Source of the DNA: Catenaria anguillulae PL171
Taxonomy: Eukaryota; Blastocladiomycota; Blastocladiomycetes; Blastocladiales; Catenariaceae
Assembly: GCA_002102555.1 (NCBI GenBank)
Contig: MCFL01000014.1
Location: 434,001 to 498,000, forward strand
Length of the DNA stretch: 64,000 nucleotides
Direction: 5' to 3'
The notes beneath the pieces are model-generated. The model saw nothing but the letters and a program-made list of their open reading frames with translations. It was not told where the DNA came from and ran no database searches. Of this stretch, positions 1 to 12,747 are shown piece by piece (the first letter of the stretch is position 1; each line of letters starts with the position of its first letter). The position numbers and the translations under genes are program-made.

Positions 1-360
1 TCCACCCCAACCTTCCTCAGCCGGCACATTTGCCTTGAGGAAGTAGGCAACGTGCGACTCGATTTGAGCGACCGAGTGCTGCTGACCCGCAAGCTCGAAT
101 TGAGCGTTGGCTTTGTGATTCAATTGTGCGGGAGAATTGCCACGATTGACGATTCGAGGATCATACTGCGGATCGAGAAAGATGATTCGACGCAACCAGG
201 CATCCAACACTCGGCTCTTGCCCTCTGAAAATGCTGCGAAGGCTGTGCGACTTGAGGCGGGCAAATGGATGCTCGGGTGGCAGAGTGCGAAAACGTCGAG
301 CTGCAATTCGACCGGAAGTAGTGAATGGGGTGTGTTCATTGCAGTGTTGGATGACGGCAT
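1..360 (-). CDS. F-box-like orphan protein, 5' part only (runs off window)
   Basis: An open frame runs from ATG at 360 (or the in-frame ATG at 339) leftward off the window edge with no stop. Its product is clearly paralogous to the protein at 10027-12550. Both begin with TPHSLLPVEL, followed by the shared block PSIHLPAS and then YDPRIVN, and both share ES-HVA/MA-FL further on. The LPVEL...FALC stretch resembles the start of an F-box, but that is only a resemblance. No enzymatic motif is visible in the roughly 119 residues present. The gene starts about 900 bp from the first Gln-rich gene, and the two are divergently transcribed. It is a member of an unrecognised family; only the paralogy is firm. 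Confidence 0.75.
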   Translation of the reverse strand, partial: MPSSNTAMNTPHSLLPVELQLDVFALCHPSIHLPASSRTAFAAFSEGKSRVLDAWLRRIIFLDPQYDPRIVNRGNSPAQLNHKANAQFELAGQQHSVAQIESHVAYFLKANVPAEEGWGG

Positions 361-1020
361 GGTAGGGGTGTCTATGTATGACTTGCGGAACAATGGTATA
401 TAACTGATGATCCATTTGTCCGCGTGAGTGCATTCGCGCGACGGCAGTCAGGACCGTGGGCGGGTTGTATGGGATTTGTATGATTCATGGCAGTGGTGGT
501 TTCGGCCGGGTCAGCACTGGGTCAGAACTGCACGGAGTGTTGCCCATTTTGTGAGGCGAATCTATCTGGTGGTGGATTCGAAATGTGGTGCAAAATGTAA
601 CATCACCGTCACGTTATCATGATCATGTTGCAAGGGAAACGAGGCGGATGATCAGACTTGAAACGGAAGAGTTGCCTCACATGAGACAGACTATAAGTTG
701 TCCGCATTATGTGAAGTGAGGAAAGAGAGAGCTGGCGGCGTACGCATGTACCCCACAGAATGCTTTGGTGAATAAACATCCGACACCGCCGTTCTTGCGG
801 CATTGACGAGTACATCTGATGGTTGCTCAACTGCACTGCAAGGATGATCGAGAATGGCTGCCAAGCAACTGCTTCGCCTGTCTCTATGGACAGCGCCCAC
901 CCTTGCCCCAAGCTTGATGGCGAGGTCGTAAGAATCGCTTTGCCTTCGGTAAACGACAACCCATGACGACGATGTAATGTTGGTCTCACGCGATCGCACA
1001 AACTTTCGTCGAAGTCGCGA

Positions 1021-1043
1021 ACCAACCGACCAACCAACCAACC
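1021..1043 (+). promoter_or_regulatory. CCAACC-repeat upstream motif, Gln-rich copy 1
   Basis: A short array of CCAA/CCAACC units ends about 227 nt before the ATG of the Gln-rich gene. The same array, on the matching strand and at nearly the same distance (217-232 nt), precedes the copies at 20364-21404 and 61892-62917, and in all three it is followed by a GAACGATC-like block. Sequence beyond the coding region is otherwise mostly diverged, so this retained block is a candidate regulatory element. Its function is inferred only from conservation. Confidence 0.45.
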
Positions 1044-1158
1044 TCCTTTGTGACATTGAACGGTCGTTCAGGAAGGACGATGAAGGTTCACCGTTATTGA
1101 GCGGCCGTGGTATACACTCGGGCCCAGCCCTGACATGCGACTCGTCCCAAGTTTCGCC

Positions 1159-1188
1159 CTACAAAGCGCGACGAGATTCCCACCTCCT
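1159..1188 (+). promoter_or_regulatory. Candidate core promoter block, Gln-rich copy 1
   Basis: CTACAAAG followed by a GCGACGAGATTCCCACC-like block lies about 110 nt before the ATG. The corresponding block in copy 2 reads CTATAAAG (a good TATA box), and in copy 3 GTACAAAG, each followed by GTGACCAGACTCCCA. The alignment of a TATA-like hexamer plus a following conserved block across three copies suggests a shared core promoter. Confidence 0.4.
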
Positions 1189-1269
1189 CTCGTTCGGTTC
1201 AACATCACAACAGCACATCTTGCCTGTCTCCCAGAAACAGCCTCACCTCCTTGAACTCACCAATCAACC

Positions 1270-2316
1270 ATGGGTCGCCAACAAGTCCAACCCGCTCTCC
1301 GCCAAGCTGTCCAGCAGCAATCGGCCAATCCCAAGCTTCAGCAGCAGCAGCAGCCTGCCCAGCAAAAACAACAACAGCAGCAGCAGCCCAAGCTGCAGTC
1401 TCGTCCCACGACCGCTTCCATCCCCGTTTCCAACAATGCCATGAAGCACCAGCAGCAACAACAGCAGAAGGCTGTCTCGCGTCCTCAATCGGCTGCTTCC
1501 CAGGCGCCAGTCAAGCAACAGGCCAAGACCAACCAGGTCAACCCCAAGCAGCAGCAGTCGCAGTCGCAGTCGCACCAGCAGTTCAAGTCGAATGCTCAGG
1601 TGTACCGCCCGACCCCCGTCAAGGAGCACCCTGACGATGCCTTCCTCTCTGGCGCTTGGTTGTTTGACCAATCGCGTGTGCCTCAATGGATGTCGATTCA
1701 GCTTCCCACTCAGCAGCAGCAAGTTGCCGCGTCCAAGTCGACTTTGAAGCAGCAGCAGCAGTCTGTCTCGCGTCCCACGTCCTCCACGTCGTCGGCTCAA
1801 CAGAGCAAGCAACAGTCGCAGCAGCACTCGAGTAAGAACAACAATGCTCAAGTGTACCGCCCAACGCCCGTGAAGGAGCACGTTGACGATGCATTCCATT
1901 CGGGTGCTTGGTTGTTTGATGAGTCTCGTGTCCCACAATGGATGGCGCCTCACCTTCCCAAGCAGCAGCAGCGCTCGAATGTTGCCCCCAAGCCGGCTCA
2001 GCGTCCTGCCTCTTCGTCGGCCATTCAACAGCAAAAGCAGCAGCAGCAGCCAGTGCAGATGCGCCCTCAGCAACAACAACGCCAGTTGCCGACCATGCAG
2101 CACGGTGACGATACCTTCTTGTGGAACGGATGGACCCAGGCTTCGCGTCAACCCCTGTGGACCAACAACAGCAACAACTCGGCCACGCCGTCGTTGAGCA
2201 AGCAGCCAGCGACCATGAATGCGACTCGTCCTCAGTCCCCTCCAGCCAAGCAGGCCCAGCAGCAGCAGCAGTCGCAGCAGGGCCAGAAGCGTCCCCAGTC
2301 GCCTGCTCGTCGGTGA
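1270..2316 (+). CDS. Gln-rich orphan protein, copy 1
   Basis: A 348-residue single-exon protein starting MGRQQVQPALRQAV. It is dominated by poly-Gln runs encoded by mixed CAG/CAA, with Ser, Pro and Thr, and no membrane segment or known domain is visible. Embedded in the low-complexity background is a motif of about 30 residues present twice, NAQVYRPTPVKEH followed by DDAF, GAWLFD, SRVP and QWM. A third, degenerate copy near residue 270 keeps the spacing D-D-x-F...W...R-x-P-x-W (GDDTFLWNGW...QPLW). The C-terminus is KRPQSPARR. Two almost identical copies lie at 20364-21404 and 61892-62917. The repeated Trp-containing motif looks like a short binding module on a disordered scaffold; that role is inference. 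The antisense strand is also open but is a composition shadow. Confidence 0.85.
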   Translation: MGRQQVQPALRQAVQQQSANPKLQQQQQPAQQKQQQQQQPKLQSRPTTASIPVSNNAMKHQQQQQQKAVSRPQSAASQAPVKQQAKTNQVNPKQQQSQSQSHQQFKSNAQVYRPTPVKEHPDDAFLSGAWLFDQSRVPQWMSIQLPTQQQQVAASKSTLKQQQQSVSRPTSSTSSAQQSKQQSQQHSSKNNNAQVYRPTPVKEHVDDAFHSGAWLFDESRVPQWMAPHLPKQQQRSNVAPKPAQRPASSSAIQQQKQQQQPVQMRPQQQQRQLPTMQHGDDTFLWNGWTQASRQPLWTNNSNNSATPSLSKQPATMNATRPQSPPAKQAQQQQQSQQGQKRPQSPARR

Positions 2317-2545
2317 TACTTTCGGTGCCAAATGAGTTTGGTCGTTGTCCGTCAGCGTGTCCTCGTTGTTTGCGATACCCCATGCTGTATATGATTCTGT
2401 TCTGATACACAACAGTGAATGCAATGCGAGTTTGATTGTGCCCGGAAGAAACATATGCCGCGGGCAACTGATGTGCCTGTTGCTGAAGCCTCACTTGCAT
2501 TACGATGTGTCTACCCCATTCTTGGGAGCGAGGCAAGGAGATGAG

Positions 2546-3074
2546 TTATGTGTATACAACACAGCTTTTGCACTTGGGAGTTCCCCCCCCCCCGGTCCCT
2601 TCAATCTGCCATATGCTGCATCGCCCATCGTCGAAGAGGAATGGTGGGGTACGTACGAAGCGTAAGGAGGTACCAGCGATGTTATCAGCCGGCAGATCAG
2701 GTTCCGGAGTAATGGCCGCCTCTGATTGGTGGAGATAAAACGTGACGGCGTGCGTCAGCGCTGATCTGTTTGCAGGCATTTCATTGGCTGATAACATCTC
2801 GTCAGGGCTCATCAACAAAAGAGTGTCGTGACTGCCAGCTTTCTCGACCTCTGGCTCAATACAAAAAGGCAGCGGACCCAGCGCACCCTCGAGGAGGTCC
2901 TCCACAGCCTTGCAGACAGTCCGGCGGTCTCTTGCCATGTATTCTTGAACACTTTCGGTCAATCTGCCGCCATCACACGCACACGCTCCTGACGATACCG
3001 TGACCTCGTCCGCACAAACAAACAGTTCCGCTCTGATACGATACCGGTCACTTGCTGAACCATAGCATTCATGT
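2546..3074 (-). CDS. Possible small hypothetical protein, unsupported by homology
   Basis: An open frame on the minus strand (stop at 2546) contains LTESVQEYMARDRRTVC and KAVEDLLEGALGPLPF, which have helix-like hydrophobic spacing. It could be joined upstream, through a roughly 56-nt intron ending at a CAG near 2995, to a frame containing ATG at about 3074 (MNAMVQQVTG). The 3' part crosses an 11-base poly-C tract at 2583-2593. I do not recognise the product, and the frame may be fortuitous. It would be divergent from ARG5,6 with about 145 bp between starts. Confidence 0.22.
2583..2593. repeat. Poly-C tract (11 nt)
   Basis: Eleven consecutive C residues downstream of Gln-rich copy 1. Homopolymers of this length are also likely sites of length error in this assembly. 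Confidence 0.9.
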
Positions 3075-3218
3075 ACGCTGGATCCAACGGTAGTCCTTGG
3101 CCATCCAACCCAGTCGCTGATCCTCGGCTGTTGCGTTTAGCCAATACCCTACAACCGAAGTCTTCTGAACGCCCGTCGGTTGCCGCTCGACACCTTGCAA
3201 AACCTCGCTGCCTTCACC

Positions 3219-6214
<2,996 letters not shown>

Positions 6215-6369
6215 CGTTTGTGGTGCTTGAGTCATGCATTTTTCACATATGTACCTCCCTAGTCTTCCGTATTATGTCAAGGCCCAAGTTGATTTGACTT
6301 GAATAGATATGCCATTCTTTCAACCCACAAATCTATGTAAACGTTTATCGAATAGTCCCACGTCATTGG

Positions 6370-7020
6370 TTACTCCAAATCAATTTCCTCATCGGCAATC
6401 ACACCAACATCTGCATCTCCTCCCTCGCTCTTCTTGTTATCTGCGCCTTCCTTGCTGGCCGCGGGCGCTGCACTGCCGCCACCAATGTTAATCTCTTCAT
6501 TGTTGAATGTCAACTTGAGATCCGGGTTGTTGCCTTTGGCGAGCTTTGCGAACTGTTCCATCATCAACCGAGCAAACTCCTCGGTTTGCTTCTGGTCCAT
6601 CTTTGTCTCTGCGCCACCCGACGCTGCCTTTGCCCCGGCCTCCACGGGCTTGTCCTCCTTGGTCTCGTCCTTGGCAGCAGCCTTCTTGGCCTTCTTGTTT
6701 GCCTTGCGGCTACTCGATGCCGCCGGCGCAGACCACACGGGTTGCTGGCGCTGTTGCTGCTGGCCATACCGCCCCGACGTGGCCACGGCCGACGATCCGT
6801 TGCCATACAGCTTGTAAAAGACGAGGAACAGTACGACAGGAACGAGGATCAGCGCCGGGATAATGTACCGCTTGGCAATGCGGTTGGCGTCCTCGTACGC
6901 CTTCTTGCGTGCGGCAACGGCTTCGGGCGTCTGGTCGCGGGGGACGGCCGATGGGCCGGAGTCGCCGGCCGAGGCGGCAGTGGATTTGGACTTGCGGGCA
7001 CGGGGCAGGGAGCGGGACAT
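6370..7020 (-). CDS. Single-pass membrane protein of unknown function
   Basis: 216 residues from ATG at 7020, without introns. The N-terminal ~40 residues are basic and Ser/Pro-rich (MSRSLPRARKSKS). One strongly hydrophobic segment, IIPALILVPVVLFLVFYKLY, lies around residues 45-65. After it come a Gln-rich linker, a Lys/Ala-rich coiled-coil-like stretch (KANKKAKKAAAKDE) and an acidic C-terminus ending DEEIDLE. Without a cleavable signal this looks like a signal-anchor or tail-facing membrane protein, possibly of the ER. I do not recognise a family. It is tail-to-tail with ARG5,6, 155 bp away. An in-frame upstream extension to 7179 begins at a poor context and is not favoured. Confidence 0.7.
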   Translation of the reverse strand: MSRSLPRARKSKSTAASAGDSGPSAVPRDQTPEAVAARKKAYEDANRIAKRYIIPALILVPVVLFLVFYKLYGNGSSAVATSGRYGQQQQRQQPVWSAPAASSSRKANKKAKKAAAKDETKEDKPVEAGAKAASGGAETKMDQKQTEEFARLMMEQFAKLAKGNNPDLKLTFNNEEINIGGGSAAPAASKEGADNKKSEGGDADVGVIADEEIDLE

Positions 7021-7278
7021 GGTTGCAAAAATTGTACTTTTGGCAAATGCATAGGAAAGAGCGAGGAGTCGAGTCTGCTGCTGGTGGGTGGCGTTGGGTC
7101 CAATGTGGCGAAATGTCACATGTGAAGATCGACGTGATTTCCTGTTGCAATGCAAGTTCAAGTTGACATGTATTGGCATATGGGTGCCTCACACCGGCCT
7201 TGTCGGGGACCCAAGGCGAAGGAATGGATTGATTCATTTATACTTCAGAGTGTGGATTATACCAGAAATGACGCAACG

Positions 7279-9284
7279 TCAAAGTGTGTCCAACTGCTCG
7301 CTAGCCTCTTCCTTGACTCCACCCGCCTCTGCGGCCAGTTCTCCCGACGAAGCCGAGCCCTTTGTTGGCAACGAGTACCGCACGCCCCGATCGTCAAAGT
7401 ACACCCGCTTCGAGTCCCAGTGAGGGCTGCTCATCAGCTCTGCGTAAAACTTTGGAAACACCTGCTGGACCTTTGCATACGCCGCCTCGACATCCCCGCG
7501 CGCTTGGTGCAGCACAACTGCATGAAACACAGACTGGGCAATATCGCGCGCCTTTGCATCCGACCGGAGCGCAATTCCCACGGATCCCGAGCCGCTTGCC
7601 TGCTCGTCATTGCCACCCGCGAGCCCACTACTTGGCGACCACCGAAGCACATAGCGCTCGCGCTGCATGAGGGCAAGTGACTGGGCCAGATGCACGGGTG
7701 CATCGTCAAACACGCTGGCCAGTGGCTGTGCGATTTTGATGCTAGGGACATGCGCCGACGGCCGCACAAACTCGCCCATGAATCCGTGCTCGGGAAGCAG
7801 CGCAAGGACTTGCTCGGACGGAATGGGCGATGCGAGCGCGTGTTTCGAGGAGGCGGCCGCTGTGGGTGCCTGCTGTTGCTCGAGCCAGTGCCGCGCGAGC
7901 AGGGCCATTTTCACGTCGGTGAGGATGGTGAAATGTGCGGATTGAAGCATGCGCACCGAGCAATACATTTGCAACGGTGCAAGCAAAGCGTAGCAGCCAA
8001 AGAGAAACGGAGGGTCGTGGCGGATCAGGGCAATGAGGGCGACACCGGTGCCAGCGCCGAGCATGGATGCGACGCTGAGCTGCGCTTCGTCTTTGGCCAT
8101 GATGTCTGCCTGCGATTGAGAAGCGTGTGAGTACAAGAACAGAAGGTCAGCACGCAGCAAAAAGACAAAAGCAATATCAAAGCACCAAATTGGCCCTTGC
8201 CGCCCACTGCCGCGCAAACGATGCATGTACGGTGCTCCACAGGGTAATGTAGAAGCTTTTCAAGGCGCCGCCAATACTCGCCAGAGGCAAGAACCACGCG
8301 CTCGACGGCGCCACCACCGTCAGCATGCTAAACAAGACTCCAGCGACACTTGCCGCTTCGCCCGCGAGCTTCCACGTCTTGAGGCGGGAATCAAACTGAG
8401 ATGAAAACTTTTGAATCAAGACCAACTTGCCAATTTCGCCGAGACCGTCCTTGAGGATCAGTTGAACGGCGGCGGCAGAGCCAGCAGCCATGGCCGCCTG
8501 GACACCGGCCGACTGTGTGGCACCAACGTTGAGGGCAGAGAGGAGGGCTTGGTGGGACAAGACGTAGATACACGCTCCCACAGCCGTCTCGGCAAACTTC
8601 CATGCATGAAATCGGAGGCTACACGGGCGAGAAGAGGTTGCCGGCGGGTTGTGAGTATTCGCTTTAAAATGGATCGTACATGCGGCCAAAGTGACATGCT
8701 GCGTACTATGAAGGGTGAACAGAGTGCGGGTATCCAACTGGCAGAAATGTCGACCTCAAGAATGGCAACATTCGCCGAGGATCAATGAGCTGGCTCGCCC
8801 CATGATCTTTTTCACCATCCGACGTCCGCCACGTCCATTGAAGCTTGGAGGGCAGAGAGTCAGGATCCGTCGATGTTGCTGGGATTGGCACATCATAGAT
8901 GCGCAATCGACCGTGAACGGATTCCGACACTTGGGTGGACGTTACATGCAAGCCAGCTGTCGGCGAAACAGAGATGGCTGGTTGGGAGACCTTGGCAGCA
9001 CTTTTTCCGGTGGCAATGGGGGCGACTGTCGATGCGGGAAGCAAAATCTTGCCGCCATCGTCAGCGGCCGTTGGCGGGCGAATTGGCTGTGTGCCCTGCG
9101 TTGATGCCGGGTCGTTGGCACGCGGGTGTTGAAGGATGGGTGATGTCGACACTTGACGGACTCGGCCGGGACATGCTGGTGGCAAGGCAAATGGGCCGCG
9201 GCCCGCTCGGGCGGCGATGACAAGTTGCTGGTAATGCGCTGTCGGCCATGCCGCGGGACGTGCGAGCAGAACGAGTGGGAACAT
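7279..9284 (-). CDS. RUSF1: RUS-family (DUF647) protein
   Basis: Exons 8707-9284, 8186-8618 and 7279-8109 (read right to left) join in frame to about 613 residues. The first junction restores the family's opening signature: FLPVGYPHSV at the end of exon 1 continues as HPSYLRFHAWKFAET. The middle has the hydrophobic core ILKDGLGEIGKLVL and the strongly family-like ADIMAKDEAQLSVASMLG, followed by two further hydrophobic segments. The family (plant ROOT UV-B SENSITIVE proteins, animal RUSF1/C16orf58) has poorly understood roles in plastids, the ER and vitamin B6-related physiology. The first ~150 residues are a low-conservation extension whose start (MFPLVLLARPAAWPTAHY) could be an organelle-targeting sequence. 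Splice ends are GTACGC..GTGTAG and GTGCTT..CGCAG. Confidence 0.88.
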
Positions 9285-10026
9285 GTTTGATTACGGGAAA
9301 CTCGGGATCGCAATAGAGCCGTGAATCAATCGGTATACATGGATGGCAAGATACAGCTGGCATTCCTCATGAGAGAAATGAGTGGAACTAATTCAACGTC
9401 GCCCTACGAGTCACATCGACCTCCTTAGCTGGCTGCCCCGACGGTTGCCAGGCCAGGCCAGGCAGGTCACGTCACCTCACGCCTTCATGTTGGCTTGGCT
9501 TCGCGGCCGTGTCCAATGGAGCGATTTTGTGATGGAGCATCCCGCCGCTGCCCAAATCATCCTGATCTGCCTTGTTCTTCCAGCCTCGCCACAGGAATTG
9601 ATATCTATTCCGCTGGAAATGGAGTTGGCGAGCCCAGGCCCAGACCGCATCCAAGGATTCGCCATGAGCAACAAGGCAACGACTCCCCATGCATGCTTAC
9701 CCTCGGTCCAAAGCCTCGCGTTGGAAAGACCACCCAGGCATCGGGCATGTCTGACCTCGGATGCCTTTCGCTCCGTTTGTAACCTCCCTTTCGCCTGGCT
9801 GTGTGACGTCTGGTTCTCAAGATCTGTGTCTCACGCCATGAAGGGCGATGAGGGCGGAGTAGGACCAGCAGACTGAACAGTGCCTCTGCACCATGAGTCT
9901 ATGCAGTACTAGGCCCATCTCACAGATACCTTACCGATGTACTCACATGTATGCCGTTCATGTCATCGCCGGCCCAACCATCCTCTCCACTCCGCCTGCA
10001 CGACACCCTCGCATGCCATCAACAAG
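9285..10026. other. Intergenic region
   Basis: Divergent spacer between the RUS-family gene and the F-box-like gene. A 164-codon frame at 9382-9876 has no conserved features and is not supported. Confidence 0.55.
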
Positions 10027-12550
10027 ATGTGTACCACACATCGAATAGAAACACCACATTCCCTGCTCCCAGTCGAGTTGTTTCTCGAGATCTTTGCGCT
10101 CTGTCGCCCAAGCATCCATTTGCCCGCCTCGGGTCGCACAGCATTCGCAACATTTTTCGATGCTAGCTGCCCGACTTATCAGGCGTGGCTCCGGCAAGTC
10201 GTATTCCTCAATCCAAAGTATGATCCGCGAATAGTCAACAAGAACAAGGCTCCGTCTCAACGCACTCGTTACGATCAGTGGCACTCGGTCGCGCAAGTCG
10301 AGTCGCACATGGCCAACTTCCTCAGGGCGCACATACCGGCCGATGGCTGGAAAACGGCGGCCGCGGGCCTGGCGCCCAACCCCGACATTTCACGACTCGC
10401 TGCGCCTGTGATACCCAGGTCTCTGGTCGAGTGGCTGTTCTGTCGAAACCCGTACAGTGACGACACACTGGCAGGCACGATCCTCAACGAATCAGATGTG
10501 ATCGCTGAGCTGAAGCGCATTTGGCCATCGCCACCGTCCAAAACGTGGCAAATGCTTCCGGACGCCTTGCTCATCGTCTCTTTCTTCGTCCGCACTTCAC
10601 AAATCGACATGCTCCATGTCGCCCTGGGCCTGTTGCGATCTCGATTCCCGTGTCTCGACACCACGGTGACCTACTTTTCGCTGTGGTCCCAATTCATGCT
10701 CAACGACAACATCAACCTGCTTGCTCATCTCCGCTCCATCACAGGACCGAACCTGCAAATCACCTACCCTACTTTTTTGTGTCTGCTCGCTCTCATTGAC
10801 TGGTCCATACCTGCCGTTGAGACCATTTCGCAAGTCTTTTCCAAATCACTCGACCTGTCTGCCGTTGCTAATCTCGTCATCGGGCCCCAAGAGTGCTTCT
10901 ACAACCTCATGATAGTCACAGCTTCACAGCTCGACACAACAACCTCGCGCGAACCATCATCCCGTGTACTTGCCGTCCTCGATTGGATTCGAGCGCATGC
11001 AACCACCACCGAGCTCCATGCACGATACTCACCCTACATGGCGCACCGCATCTATCACAATCACCGCCTGTTTGCTGACGTTCTCGCTCTCCACGATTTG
11101 GCCACGAGCACTCCAGACCATTCCTCAAAGTCGTCGCTCGGTCCAGCCGTTGCCCGTTGGGCAAAGAAAGGCTATGCTCAATCTGTTCCTTTGGCTTTGG
11201 AACACAACTTGTTCTCTGAATACCACAAGGTCGAGTTGCTTCATTTCGGAGCCATGACGGGCGATACATCGTTGATGACACTACTTGCTGCCCAATGCAA
11301 ACGCGAGGGAGTGTTTGCACGTGTGCTTTGGCGTGGTACGAAAAGACGCTAGTCGCCCCTTATATGTTGTTTCTTTCTCGGAACTTCCCATGCATGTATT
11401 CACAGGACCGTGAAATGACAATCTAGCACTCACCTTTCTCTGCCCGATTGACGCTGACCCGCCACAAACTCGCGTCGCCCTCCTTGGCCTCTTGATCGCG
11501 AACGCAAACGCAGACAACGATTATGCCCGCGCGGCCAACCTCCTTACCGACCATGCACGCCAGTTGGCAAGCCGGGTTTATCTTGAACGTGGAGTGTATC
11601 GCGCCTCCCTACTCGACCTTGTTTCATTTGGATGGGACTATACTGCCTTTCTTCAAGAGCACTTGGCCCGTGGTTACCTGTATGTGAACGTTTCGCCAGG
11701 CCAAGTAGTCGCTACCTGCATGTCGCACGGGATCGCCTGGGACCGACTGACGCTCAAGGAAGTCGTGACCGCTTGCGCCCTGCACCTCATGGCCTTCATG
11801 GAAAGCAAGGGCATTGAATGGTGCAAACGTGATGAGATGCGCACGGCACGGGCGACGGACGATGAGGTCAAGGTGGTTTCGTTTCTTGTTCGACTGGTCC
11901 GCGCACGGCTCAATGAGTCGAAGGTGGCCACTGCGGGCAATATTAACCGTGATCCTAAGAAGGCGCGCACGCGGATTTCGGGTCAGGCATACTTTTCGTT
12001 TTCCCAGTTGCTACCGCATGATTGCTGGATCAAGCTGCGGCATGGCATCATTACCGTCGCGACGATTCCACCACTGGTATCAACCAATCCGCACACTCAC
12101 GCCCGAGACCCAGGTTTGGCCTACGAGTTCTTCCTCGACACCATGCTTGTGCTCGATGCGCAGTTTGTTTATGAGCTGATTCCGTACTATGACTTGGTCG
12201 GTACTCTGCGGCTCTGGACGCGGCTGGATTTCCGCAGATTTGTGCGCCGCCGAAAACGGTTGCCGCTGGTTCTTGGAGCTCTGCGCGATGAGGCCGAGGC
12301 TGGCAACGTAGAAAAGGTGGCGTACATTATTGGCGGGCTGCCAGATACGTTTCGGACGTCCAATGGGTTTGTGCTGGGATTGCGTGGGATCCTATGCCAA
12401 GACACTCGCAGCGCACTGAAGCTTGGTTTGGAGGCGAGCGGGTGGCTGCGGGAGTGGGAGGCGCTGCTCGGTCAGTATGAAAGATTGTTAGAGGGCACGC
12501 CTGGTGGAGAGGAAGAGGATATCGGTGAGCAATTTCCGTTGTTCGATTGA
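10027..12550 (+). CDS. F-box-like orphan protein (full-length paralogue of the edge gene)
   Basis: Two exons, 10027-11335 and 11427-12550, with a 91-nt GTACGA..TCTAG intron, give 810 residues. An upstream in-frame ATG at 9937 exists, but similarity to the paralogue at 1-360 starts just after MCTTHRIETPHSLLPVEL, so 10027 is preferred. The N-terminal LPVELFLEIFALC resembles an F-box start. The remainder is helical and Leu-rich, with weakly repetitive blocks such as KGYAQSVPLALEHNLFSE that recall degenerate ankyrin-type helices. The C-terminus is acidic. There is no signal peptide or membrane segment. No family assignment is possible by eye; F-box or ankyrin character is a hypothesis. Confidence 0.78.
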
Positions 12551-12747
12551 ATGTACCGGAGTGTTATAGATGACCGAATGAATAAGGAGGCGACAGAATG
12601 CATTTCATCTTGAAGGTCATGTTTGGGTCGGTCAGTCATGCTCATCTCCAATGACTCACAACATCGAACTGGAATTGCTCGACACATTCCCAAGAATCGA
12701 GCTGGCATTCAGCAGTCCATGCCACGACTCTATGCATAACACACATC

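Larger units (their letters stand above)
361..1269. other. Divergent intergenic region between the F-box-like gene and Gln-rich copy 1
   Basis: No coding region can be supported here. The right part is the upstream region of the Gln-rich gene and holds motifs shared with the other two copies (annotated separately). The short open frames in this stretch lack conserved character. Confidence 0.6.

Noticed and set aside
1264-2454. Long antisense frame (396 codons) across Gln-rich copy 1, with similar ones over copies 2 and 3
   Set aside because: The antisense of CAG/CAA repeats reads as Leu/Ala/Cys runs without stops. The sense strand has the conserved start, motifs and promoter blocks, so the antisense frames are shadows.
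9382-9876. 164-codon plus-strand frame between the RUS-family and F-box-like genes
   Set aside because: No domain, targeting signal or splice continuation; probably fortuitous in a GC-rich spacer.
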